A stretch of 49,806 nt of DNA, from NCBI GenBank assembly GCA_003153315.1, contig PLYA01000089.1, forward strand, positions 1-49,806, given 5' to 3'. Position numbers and translations under genes: made by a program. The DNA comes from Bacteroidota bacterium. Lineage in GTDB: Bacteria > Bacteroidota > Bacteroidia > B-17B0 > Aurantibacillaceae. A model generated the notes under the pieces. That model was given only the letters and a program-made list of their open reading frames with translations. It was not told the DNA's origin and ran no database searches. Each line of letters opens with the position of its first letter. The stretch's first letter is position 1. Below, in pieces: positions 16,467 through 23,977 of the stretch.

Positions 16467-18191
16467 ATGAAAAGACTATTGCTTTTTCTCCTCTTTATTT
16501 GTATCGGACAAATTCATGGACAAATTATTTCGACTGTTGTAGGCAATGGGACAGCCGCATACAATGGTGATGGCGGCCCCGCCATAAACGCAGAGATTTC
16601 TGCACCTAATGACATTGCCATTGACAAGAAAGGCAATATGTACATTGTAGATTATGGCAACAACATCATTAGGAAAGTTGATACAAGTGGCATTATCAGC
16701 ACCTTTGCTGGAAACGGAACGTTTGGTTACTCAGGTGATGGCGGGCCTGCAATAAACGCAACGTTTCAAACTCCAATTGGAGTTGCTACAGACTCTGCGG
16801 GTAATGTATATATTGCCGATTACGAAAACAATGCTATAAGAATGGTAAATACTATCGGTGTCATTAGCACCGTCGTAGGTAATGGAACGCTGGGATATAT
16901 AGGTCGTCCAACTGCAGTTAGATTTGATGTGTTGGGTAATATGTATATTGCCGATTTATCTAACTCTTGTATTCGCAAGGTAAATACATCTGGCATTATC
17001 AGTACCATTGCTGGCAACGGAACCTCTGGTTACAGTGGAGATGGAGGTCCCGCCATAAATGCATCATTAAGCAATCTTTGGGACGTAGCTATAGATCCTA
17101 CCGGTAATGTCTATGTTTCGGATTGGGGTAATAACGTTGTTCGAAAAATCGATAATTCTGGTATTATTAATGTCTTTGCTGGAAACCACGCGCCCGGTTT
17201 TGGAGGAGATGGAGGACCAGCTACATCTGCTTATTTACTTTATCCACTTGGTTTAGCCTGTGATAGTTTAGGCAATGTATTTATTTCCGATGGAAATAAC
17301 AATCGGGTTCGCAAAGTGGCAACAAGCAGTATTATTAGTACAATTGCAGGAGGAGGCAGTGGTGGTTTAGGTGATGGCGGGCTTGCAACAAATGCGAAAT
17401 TATCAACCCCACGAGGAATTGCATTTGACAAAAGTAGGAATGTTTATATTGTTGATGTCGACTATAATAGAATACGTAAGGTAAGTTATTGCGCAACTCC
17501 GATTACAATTAGTATAACTGGCTTAGATACAATATGCCGAGATAGTAATAATGTACTTACAGCCAATGGCGCAAGTACTTATTCTTGGAGCGCCAATGCA
17601 GGAAGCGCTGCTACAAACACCGCTGTTGTTAATCCTGTAACTAATACTTCTTATTCAGTAAATGGTATTACTGGAGAATGTATAGCAACTGCTAGTTTTA
17701 CTGTTAAGGTTAGTCCAATAATAAGACTAAGTAATATTGTTTGTTCTGGGGATACCGCTACTATAAGTGCCATAGGAGCTAATAGCTATACGTGGAGTGC
17801 AAATGCTGGTGCAGCCACAACAAACTCAGTAAGCGTTTCTCCTAGCGTAAATACAAGTTATACTGTTGAAGGTACAGATTCGCGGGGCTGCATAGATAGT
17901 TATTCGTTTTTATTAGATATTGGTGGATGTGGGATATATGGGATAAACCAATATTTAGAAAGTTTTATAAGAATTTATCCAAATCCAACAAGCGACCAGT
18001 TCTTCATTGAAACAAACACGACTGACAAGCTAAATGTTGACTTGTATGATGTAAACGGCAGACACGTGTTTAGCACAAGCGTAATGGACAAATCAAATAT
18101 TGATGTAACAACTTTAGACAATGGTGCTTATACATTGACAATAAAATCTGTTGACCGTGTAACAAATAAAAAATTGGTTATTGCTCGGTAG
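16467..18191 (+). CDS. Cassette 14: NHL-repeat T9SS protein
   Basis: A 574-residue secreted protein. Signal peptide MKRLLLFLLFICIGQIHGQ, then about six NHL repeats (about 35-340) of the form PxxIAxDxxGNxYIxDxxNNxIRKV with ISTxAGNGTxGYSGDGGPA spacers; these should fold as a beta-propeller. Two short Ig-like segments follow (TICRDSNNVLTANGASTYSWSA and VCSGDTATISAIGANSYTWSA), then the T9SS type A domain (IYPNPTSDQFFIETN...). The sorting-domain DNA is almost the same as in cassettes 11 and 13. NHL propellers usually mediate protein or glycan contacts; the partner is unknown. Confidence 0.9.
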   Translation: MKRLLLFLLFICIGQIHGQIISTVVGNGTAAYNGDGGPAINAEISAPNDIAIDKKGNMYIVDYGNNIIRKVDTSGIISTFAGNGTFGYSGDGGPAINATFQTPIGVATDSAGNVYIADYENNAIRMVNTIGVISTVVGNGTLGYIGRPTAVRFDVLGNMYIADLSNSCIRKVNTSGIISTIAGNGTSGYSGDGGPAINASLSNLWDVAIDPTGNVYVSDWGNNVVRKIDNSGIINVFAGNHAPGFGGDGGPATSAYLLYPLGLACDSLGNVFISDGNNNRVRKVATSSIISTIAGGGSGGLGDGGLATNAKLSTPRGIAFDKSRNVYIVDVDYNRIRKVSYCATPITISITGLDTICRDSNNVLTANGASTYSWSANAGSAATNTAVVNPVTNTSYSVNGITGECIATASFTVKVSPIIRLSNIVCSGDTATISAIGANSYTWSANAGAATTNSVSVSPSVNTSYTVEGTDSRGCIDSYSFLLDIGGCGIYGINQYLESFIRIYPNPTSDQFFIETNTTDKLNVDLYDVNGRHVFSTSVMDKSNIDVTTLDNGAYTLTIKSVDRVTNKKLVIAR

Positions 18192-18245
18192 ACATTTGTA
18201 CGCAGACACATGGTCGTTTTGTAAGCAGGCACAAGGGCGTGCAAT

Positions 18246-18376
18246 ACATAACCGCACCCATAATTCCAAGCGGCGGACAACGTAAAGATTTTATTCGTAC
18301 TTTTATTCAGCATTGCTGCCAGCCGACAGCGACTTCTTCCAAAGCCGCTCGGAAATTTGGCTGCAAAACGTTAGTG
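18246..18376 (+). other. attC-like site 14
   Basis: ACATAAC to AACGTTAGTG, family of sites 1 and 10. Arms CGCACCCATAATTCCAAGCGG and CCGCTCGGAAATTTGGCTGC. Loop element TACTTTTA at 18298. Last complete site of the array. Confidence 0.9.
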
Positions 18377-18384
18377 GCAATAGC

Positions 18385-18414
18385 GGTGGACTTGTCCCAG
18401 CGGACAAATCCACC
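18385..18414 (+). promoter_or_regulatory. Leader hairpin of cassette 15
   Basis: GGTGGACTTGTCC pairs with GGACAAATCCACC (one mismatch) around a short loop, 15 bp before the start codon. Same core as the hairpins in the leaders of cassettes 4, 5 and 9. Confidence 0.55.
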
Positions 18415-18429
18415 TTTGACAACAAAAAT

Positions 18430-18915
18430 ATGACAAAGCAGTTATCATACAGACTTTTGACTTTTATTTTAGTTGTGACTTCTTACTCTTTGTTTTCGCA
18501 AGGACAGAATAAGCGTTATGTAGAGGAGATTGCTTTGTATCACTTGGACAGCTTAACAAAGGTTGACCCTTTATTTAAAAATTTTAAGTATTTTACAAAT
18601 GGCTACTTATCGAGTTTCAGAACTGACGCAGACACAAATCACTTTATGCGGGTGACACCAAATATTTTAATTAAAACACCATTTAAAAATCTTCAAATAG
18701 TTGAGGACTTCAAACTTACTTCATTCGCAGTACCAAGACGCATAAGAAAAAATGGTTCATCAACGACCTTAATAATTTATGGCTATACAAAACTTAACGA
18801 CAAATACTTAGTAGGTTTCAGAATAGAAGAAGGTGAAAGTGGAAAAGAAGCTCTAATTATCATGAATAGCAATGGCGACCTCATTGGACGACGGTATTCG
18901 ACGTATATATATTAG
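18430..18915 (+). CDS. Cassette 15: exported hypothetical protein
   Basis: A 161-residue protein with a signal peptide (MTKQLSYRLLTFILVVTSYSLFSQGQ) and a mature part of about 135 residues with no family I recognise. No T9SS domain or lipobox is present, so the periplasm is the likely location. It is the last cassette; in an integron this would be among the oldest. The start at 18430 begins the signal peptide; the longer frame lies in attC site 14. Confidence 0.74.
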   Translation: MTKQLSYRLLTFILVVTSYSLFSQGQNKRYVEEIALYHLDSLTKVDPLFKNFKYFTNGYLSSFRTDADTNHFMRVTPNILIKTPFKNLQIVEDFKLTSFAVPRRIRKNGSSTTLIIYGYTKLNDKYLVGFRIEEGESGKEALIIMNSNGDLIGRRYSTYIY

Positions 18916-18953
18916 TTCGGTAGACACTTTGAATACAGTTCGTCCGCTAAAGC

Positions 18954-18984
18954 CACTAACAGCAAGCAATACCCAATGGCGGCG
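18954..18984 (+). other. Truncated attC-like site 15 (left half only)
   Basis: CACTAAC followed by AGCAAGCAATACCCAATGGC matches the left half of site 6 up to about 18984, then the match stops; no right arm or AACGTT core follows before the nadD stop codon 30 bp later. The cassette 15 end CGCTAAAGCCACTAAC still pairs with its start TTAGTGGCAATAGCG at 18371, so the cassette itself is intact. The break is inside the arm/loop region, not at the recombination core, which suggests a deletion. Confidence 0.8.
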
Positions 18985-19013
18985 TGGAAACAAAAAGCAT
19001 TAAGGGTACCAGC

Positions 19014-19592
19014 TTACTTCTTATAAAAGTTCATTTCGCTTACATAAGCGGCAACCTTTTCGGGCATAAAGCAGCTTACATCTTTTTTATCAGCAATGGC
19101 TTTGCGTATAAACGAGGAAGAAATTTCTATAACCGGAGCTTGGGTTATTATTACATTAGGGTGTTTTAGCAAATTGCCTGCCGTGTTGTTTTGCCGTGGG
19201 TACACATAAATGCAATGGTTGTTTAGTATCTGCTCGTAGTTTTTCCATTTAGGAAAGTTCTCTAAATTATCCATCCCCATTATTAAATGAAAACTCTTTT
19301 TAGGGTACTTCTCTTTTAAGTGTGTAAGGGTATGTATGGTGTAAGAAGGCTGAGACAGTTTAAACTCCACATCGCTGGCTTTAAATTTAGGGTGGTTTTC
19401 GGTTGCCAGCTTTACCATATACAAGCGGTGGTTTTGTGCCAACAAACTTTGCTTATCTTTTAATGGGTTGTGCGGAGAGATGACAAACCACACCTCATCC
19501 AAATCGGTAAAAGAAAGCATGTAGTTTGCCAGCACCATGTGCCCCACGTGTATGGGGTTAAAAGAGCCGAAGAACAAACCTGTTTTTTTCAT
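19014..19592 (-). CDS. nadD: Nicotinate-nucleotide adenylyltransferase
   Basis: A 192-residue cytosolic enzyme that joins nicotinate mononucleotide and ATP to form deamido-NAD in NAD synthesis. The nucleotidyltransferase signature GSFNPIHVGHMVLA (about 9-22) with the HxGH motif is at the N-terminus, SPHNPLK (about 39-45) follows, and ISSSFIRKAI (about 159-168) is the C-terminal ISSTxIR motif. Length is normal for the family. The gene is convergent with the cassette array: its stop codon is only about 30 bp from the truncated attC. Confidence 0.96.
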   Translation of the reverse strand: MKKTGLFFGSFNPIHVGHMVLANYMLSFTDLDEVWFVISPHNPLKDKQSLLAQNHRLYMVKLATENHPKFKASDVEFKLSQPSYTIHTLTHLKEKYPKKSFHLIMGMDNLENFPKWKNYEQILNNHCIYVYPRQNNTAGNLLKHPNVIITQAPVIEISSSFIRKAIADKKDVSCFMPEKVAAYVSEMNFYKK

Positions 19593-19679
19593 GATTCCTT
19601 CAGGTATTATTTTTTATTATGATAAGCATGGATGTCTTATACAAAAGTAAGTAAAAGATTGTGCTATGTGTTTTCTATC

Positions 19680-19775
19680 TTCTTTTTCCTTGACGAAAAA
19701 GAAGCAAAAAGTCAAGACAAAACGATCTGCTGCGCACATGCTAAACTGCTCCGCGTTTGGTCGGGCAGGGCGCTG
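19680..19775 (+). repeat. Dispersed repeat, copy 1
   Basis: CCTTGACGAAAAAGAAGCAA, then AAAAGTCAAGACAAAACGAT, then CTAAACTGCTCCGCGTTTGG. A second copy in the same orientation lies at 36947-37040 and matches at most positions over about 95 bp. CTTTTTCCTTGACG with CGTCAAG-like stretches gives some self-pairing. The rest of the nadD upstream region 19593-19832 shows no gene. Confidence 0.85.
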
Positions 19776-19832
19776 TTTTTAAATAGCATTAATTTATTTT
19801 GAAATCTTACCTGATAAAAGGCAGGAGGTAAA

Positions 19833-20675
19833 TTATAAATTACTAAGGGCTTTTGATGTTGCTATTCTTAGGTTCTCTATATAAAGCTGGTTATCGGGTA
19901 CAAGTTTTACTGCCTTTTTAAAATCATTTACGGCATCCGTATAGTTCCCTAAGTTAAAATTTGACTCGCCCCTATCATTATAAGCATCTGCATCTTTAGG
20001 AATAAGTTCTAAGGTTTTCGTAAAATCTGCAATAGATTCCTTGTATTTTTTAAGCACATATTCTGCATGGCCTTTATTGTAATAAGCTAAACCAAACTTA
20101 GGGTCTAATTTAATAGCGCTGTTAAAGTCATTCAGCGCTTCTTTAAAATAACCTAAATTGCTTTCGGCATTACCGCGGTCATTATAGGCCTCAATAAAAT
20201 CAGGTTTTAATTCAATTGCTTTGGTGTAATCTTCAATGGCTTTACTAAATAGTCCGGTATGGTAAAAAGCATAAGCCCTGTTATAATAGGCATATACAAA
20301 ATTGGGTTTTAATTCAATTGCTTTGGTATAATCTTTAATAGCTTGTTTGTGTTTCTCTAATTTAAATTTCAGAAGTCCTCTGTTTAAATACATTTCGGCA
20401 TCTTCGGGGTTTAGCTTTATGGCATCATTAAAATCCAACATAGCGCCATCCGTCCAGCCTAATTTTTCTGCGGCAATACCTCTTCCAAAATAAGCATCGG
20501 CATACTTAGGGTTTAGAGCAATGGCTTTTGTATAATTATCTACCGCCTCTTTATAGTTCTTTGCATTTTCTGCTATAATACCTTGTTTATCCCAGTATTC
20601 AGCAGTTTGTTCTTGTGCATTTAAGTTGAAGCAGATATTGGAAAGAAAACATATATAGGCAAACAGGATTCTCAT
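19833..20675 (-). CDS. Exported TPR-repeat protein
   Basis: A 280-residue protein with a signal peptide (MRILFAYICFLSNICFNLNAQ) and seven tetratricopeptide repeats of 34 residues (about 25-270), with typical motifs such as AIELKPNFVYAYYNRAYAFY and AIKLDPKFGLAYYNKGHAEY. TPRs form a helical scaffold for protein contacts; the partner is unknown. The gene follows the S41 protease gene (gap 35 bp) and could be co-transcribed with it. Confidence 0.88.
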   Translation of the reverse strand: MRILFAYICFLSNICFNLNAQEQTAEYWDKQGIIAENAKNYKEAVDNYTKAIALNPKYADAYFGRGIAAEKLGWTDGAMLDFNDAIKLNPEDAEMYLNRGLLKFKLEKHKQAIKDYTKAIELKPNFVYAYYNRAYAFYHTGLFSKAIEDYTKAIELKPDFIEAYNDRGNAESNLGYFKEALNDFNSAIKLDPKFGLAYYNKGHAEYVLKKYKESIADFTKTLELIPKDADAYNDRGESNFNLGNYTDAVNDFKKAVKLVPDNQLYIENLRIATSKALSNL

Positions 20676-20710
20676 TTAAAATAAAGATAAACTATTTTGG
20701 AATGGTTTAC

Positions 20711-22411
20711 CTAAAACTTTTTATTTTGATTAAAAGGTTTGGTTGCTTTTTGTATGGTAGTTAGTATGGAGTTGGTTTTATCTGTATTGGCTAAAGTACC
20801 AAGGGCAGTTTGTATATCAGAATCATTAGAAATAGAAGATTGTATTCTTCCGCCTAAATAATAAAAACGCGAAACAATTTCATCTTCTATAATGCGTTTT
20901 ATTTCAGGTTTAAATTTTTGTAAATCATCCTTCTTCCTATCCATTAATTTTTTCTCTAACTGCTTAAACTCACTTTCTATATCAGCAAAATACTTATCAC
21001 TTTCTGCACTTTTTTTCAGTGCTTGCATATCTTCTTCGCTGCTGGTTTTGTAATCATATTGTTTTCCCTGAAGTGAATTCACAAAATCGGTATAGTCTGC
21101 ATCTGTAATTTTAAAATTGCTGGCATCTGCATTTAGTTTCTGGTTTTTAATCACATAATTGGTAGCATAATCAAAAATATAATTCTTGGTAACAAGTACA
21201 TAACTAATCTCGCTTAATACCTGTGGTTCAGTTTGTAAATCTGGTAAAACACCTGCACCATCATATACAATACGTCCGTTACGGGTTTTAAAAGCCGTGA
21301 TAAGAGAATCCGGTACATGGTCTACACTTCCGTCTTCATTTCGATGGGTATAATCTAAAGCCTGAATACACCTGCCACTGGGGATATAATATTTTGCAAC
21401 CGTTACTTTAACCTGTGCATTGTAAGAAAGCGGTTTAGTTTGTTGCACGAGCCCTTTACCATACGTACGTTGACCAATAATAACAGCTCGGTCTAAATCC
21501 TGCAAAGAGCCCGAAACAATTTCTGATGCAGAAGCAGAGTTTCTGTTTACTATAACCGCTAAAGGCATTGTCAAATCAATCGGATTATTAACTGTTTTAA
21601 AAGCTTGTGTCCATTCTTTTGCGCGTCCTTTAGTAACGGCAACATCAACGCCTTTTTCTACAAATAAATTTACAATATTAACGGCTTCGTTAAGTAAACC
21701 ACCCGGGTTATCACGTAAATCAAGTATAAGTGCTTTGCAATTATTTTCGTTCTTTAGTTTTAAGAAAGCATCTTTAACTTCTTTAGATGCCGTAGTTGTA
21801 AAACCCGTAAGTTTAATATAACCAACCTGGCTATTTATCATACCATAATAAGGCACATCTTTTACTTTTATATCTTCTCTTACAATAGTATATTCAATTG
21901 GTTTTGTTTCGCCGGGTCTTTCAATTAATAACTTAACCGGTGTGCCGGATTGTCCTTTCATCATTTTACTAATCTCATCAGATGTTTTTCCTTTAACGGT
22001 AACATCGTTTATTTGAGCAATAACATCTCCTGCTTTCAACCCTGCTTTCATTGCCGGAGAGTTTTCATAAGGTTCGGTAATAATGACCTTATCTTTTATT
22101 TCGCGTACAGCTGCACCAATACCACCATATTGGCCGGTAGTTACCATTTTATAATCTTCAATATCGTTTTCCGTATAGTATTCGGTATAAGGGTCTAATG
22201 ACTGCAACATAGCATCAGCCGCCGTTTTGATAAGCTGACCCGGTTTTGTATCATCCACATAATACAAGTTTACCTCTTTAAAAAGCGAAGTAAAAATGTC
22301 TAAGTTCTTACTTACTTCAAATAAGTCTTCGGTAAATGCAAACGAAATAACACTTGCAGAAATAATAACCGGAAGTCCTATAGCTAAAAAAAGTTTATGC
22401 TTTTTATTCAT
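20711..22411 (-). CDS. S41-family C-terminal processing peptidase
   Basis: A 566-residue periplasmic serine protease. It has an N-terminal signal/anchor helix (about 8-26), a PDZ domain (about 95-175: GGIGAAVREIKDKVIITEPYENSPAMKAGLKAGDVIAQIN), and the S41 catalytic core with LILDLRDNPGGLL, the nucleophile Ser in NRNSASASEIVSGSLQD (about 290) and the Lys in RTYGKGLVQQ (about 315). Such enzymes trim or degrade envelope proteins. A long helical C-terminal region follows. It is the last gene of a DUF4271-hemD-rnpA cluster, 36 bp after rnpA; TACCTTTA in that gap is a possible -7 box. Confidence 0.93.
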   Translation of the reverse strand: MNKKHKLFLAIGLPVIISASVISFAFTEDLFEVSKNLDIFTSLFKEVNLYYVDDTKPGQLIKTAADAMLQSLDPYTEYYTENDIEDYKMVTTGQYGGIGAAVREIKDKVIITEPYENSPAMKAGLKAGDVIAQINDVTVKGKTSDEISKMMKGQSGTPVKLLIERPGETKPIEYTIVREDIKVKDVPYYGMINSQVGYIKLTGFTTTASKEVKDAFLKLKNENNCKALILDLRDNPGGLLNEAVNIVNLFVEKGVDVAVTKGRAKEWTQAFKTVNNPIDLTMPLAVIVNRNSASASEIVSGSLQDLDRAVIIGQRTYGKGLVQQTKPLSYNAQVKVTVAKYYIPSGRCIQALDYTHRNEDGSVDHVPDSLITAFKTRNGRIVYDGAGVLPDLQTEPQVLSEISYVLVTKNYIFDYATNYVIKNQKLNADASNFKITDADYTDFVNSLQGKQYDYKTSSEEDMQALKKSAESDKYFADIESEFKQLEKKLMDRKKDDLQKFKPEIKRIIEDEIVSRFYYLGGRIQSSISNDSDIQTALGTLANTDKTNSILTTIQKATKPFNQNKKF

Positions 22412-22447
22412 AATATAAATTACCCGTTATAAAGGTAAGGTTTATAT

Positions 22448-22828
22448 TTAATTTAGTTTGTTAACTAATGTTTTTATCGCTTTTAGCACATCTTCTTTTA
22501 ATTCATCAAAAGGGGCAATTTGTTTAGATAGGTAAATCATATAGATATGAATGTTTTTCCCTTTTTCATTAAGATGATCATAAAGTAAGTGCTTGTGATT
22601 TCGATAAATCTCTCGCATTCTGCGTTTAAGTAAATTTCTATCTACAGCCTTTTTAAAACCCCTCTTCGGAACAGAAAATACCACGCGACAAGGAGGGTAA
22701 TTACTTTTGGGAACTTCTATAAAGATTATTTTAATAGAATCAGTATGTAAATGCCTACCCTTGCTATAAACATTATCAAGGGCAGCATGCCCATAAAGCC
22801 GCTCTTCTTTCTTAAAAGTAAAGCGCAT
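22448..22828 (-). CDS. rnpA: Ribonuclease P protein component
   Basis: A 126-residue basic protein that helps the RNase P RNA cut 5' leaders off tRNA precursors. The RNR signature is visible as KKAVDRNLLKRRMREIYR (about 59-76), preceded by the conserved FKKEERLYG and VVFSVPKRGFKKA. Size is normal. It starts 5 bp after hemD, so the two are surely co-transcribed. rpmH, its usual partner, is not in this window. Confidence 0.95.
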   Translation of the reverse strand: MRFTFKKEERLYGHAALDNVYSKGRHLHTDSIKIIFIEVPKSNYPPCRVVFSVPKRGFKKAVDRNLLKRRMREIYRNHKHLLYDHLNEKGKNIHIYMIYLSKQIAPFDELKEDVLKAIKTLVNKLN

Positions 22829-22833
22829 TAAAG

Positions 22834-23964
22834 TTATCGTTTATTGGCTTCGCGAATGTAATTTTCTAAAGCCATTACCATACTGGGAGATTGTGGATTA
22901 GGGGCAGCAATATCAATACGTAATTTATGTTCATGCAGGGCAACGGCGGTAGCCGCACCATAAGCTGCAATGCGAATATCTCCTTGTTTAAAATTTGGGA
23001 AGTTCTTAAATAAAGACTTTATACCCGCAGGAGTAAAGAAAACCAATACGTCATAATTAAGTACACCATGATAATCGCTTAAATCTGCACTAACCGTATG
23101 ATAAATTACTGCCTTTTTGTAACGTAATTTAAGTAAATCAAGCACATCAATAATTTTTTCTTCACGGTGTACATCGGCAACAGGAAGTAAAAAATGTTCC
23201 TCTTTATTTTTCCGTAAAGCCTCTGCTAAATCAGCAATTGTTCCGTTACCAAAAAATATCTTGCGCTTACGGTACTGAATATATTTCTGCAGGTAATAAG
23301 CTGTTGCTTCGTTCAAACAAAAATACTTAGTAGTTTCAGGTACATTATAACGCATTTCACTGCAAACTCTAAAAAAATGGTCCACTGCGTTTCTACTGGT
23401 AAGTATAACGCCGTTATGTTCAGTAAGATTTATACGTTGTTGCCTGAATTCTTTTGAAGTTATACCTTCTATTTTAATAAAATGCCTGAAATCAACCTTA
23501 ATATTTAATTTATGTGCTAACTCTAAATAAGGATTCTTCTCGCTTTCGGGCTTTGGCTGAGATATTAAAAGCGTTTTTACTCTTGCTTTTAACGCATTTT
23601 TATCGGGATATACAACCTGTGGAGGGATATTAGGTATTACTATTTTAGGTTCTTTAACCTTTAGAGGTTTAAGCAAATCAATTTCTGCCTTTTTAGGAAC
23701 TTTGGCAGCCTTTTTAAGAACTACCTTCTTTATAATAACAGGTTTAATCTTTGTTTGGGCAGGTTTCTTTTTGAGCGGTTTTTTTAAAGAAACTACTTCC
23801 TTTTTTTTAGGTTTAAGCTTTTTTAGAGAAGTTTTCTTATCTTTGGTAGGCTTCTTTCTTACAGAAGATTTAACTGCTGTGCGGGCTGAATTTTTGCTAT
23901 TTTTAACGATAACTGTGCGTTTTTTTGTAGCCTTTTTTTTAACCGCCATATTATAATTTTGCAT
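22834..23964 (-). CDS. hemD: Uroporphyrinogen-III synthase with Lys-rich extension
   Basis: A 376-residue protein. The C-terminal about 250 residues are a HemD-type domain (TLLISQPKPESEKNPYLELAHKL, GVILTSRNAVDHFF, VLVFFTPAGIKSL, IAAYGAATAVAL) that would close the tetrapyrrole ring in haem synthesis. The first about 125 residues are extremely basic and low in complexity, with repeated KK, KKP and KKA blocks resembling a histone H1-like tail; other HemD proteins start near the KARVKTLLISQP stretch. Translation may start at the second Met (MAVKKKATKK, 23949). It lies between DUF4271 and rnpA, a common Bacteroidota order. Confidence 0.9.
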   Translation of the reverse strand: MQNYNMAVKKKATKKRTVIVKNSKNSARTAVKSSVRKKPTKDKKTSLKKLKPKKKEVVSLKKPLKKKPAQTKIKPVIIKKVVLKKAAKVPKKAEIDLLKPLKVKEPKIVIPNIPPQVVYPDKNALKARVKTLLISQPKPESEKNPYLELAHKLNIKVDFRHFIKIEGITSKEFRQQRINLTEHNGVILTSRNAVDHFFRVCSEMRYNVPETTKYFCLNEATAYYLQKYIQYRKRKIFFGNGTIADLAEALRKNKEEHFLLPVADVHREEKIIDVLDLLKLRYKKAVIYHTVSADLSDYHGVLNYDVLVFFTPAGIKSLFKNFPNFKQGDIRIAAYGAATAVALHEHKLRIDIAAPNPQSPSMVMALENYIREANKR

Positions 23965-23977
23965 TAGCCTTTAGCAA

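Larger units (their letters stand above)
1567..18984 (+). mobile_element. Integron-like array of 15 gene cassettes
   Basis: Fifteen cassettes follow each other on one strand, with boundaries (between G and TT of GTTRRRY-like cores) at 1567, 2294, 3246, 4160, 5277, 6254, 7384, 8507, 9212, 10581, 11218, 12847, 14773, 16426 and 18371. Each has one gene, usually a short leader, and a closing attC-like site of 129-134 bp. The cassette starts are reverse complements of the same cassette's end; for instance TTAGGTATAACACGCCCG at 14773 matches GGGCGTGATATACCTAAC ending at 16308. This is expected if each cassette once existed as a circle. Classical integrons have a divergent intI; here the recombinase is collinear and lacks the IntI insertion. 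The last attC is truncated beside nadD, which probably marks the end of the array. Confidence 0.9.

Noticed and set aside
2169..18376. Repeats being terminators or REP-like elements
   Set aside because: They have long arms with AAC/GTT cores that match the cassette ends, lack T tracts after the stem, and mark cassette borders exactly.
1567..18984. CRISPR array
   Set aside because: The repeated units are about 130 bp with internal pairing and enclose whole genes of different length; there are no short uniform spacers and no cas genes.
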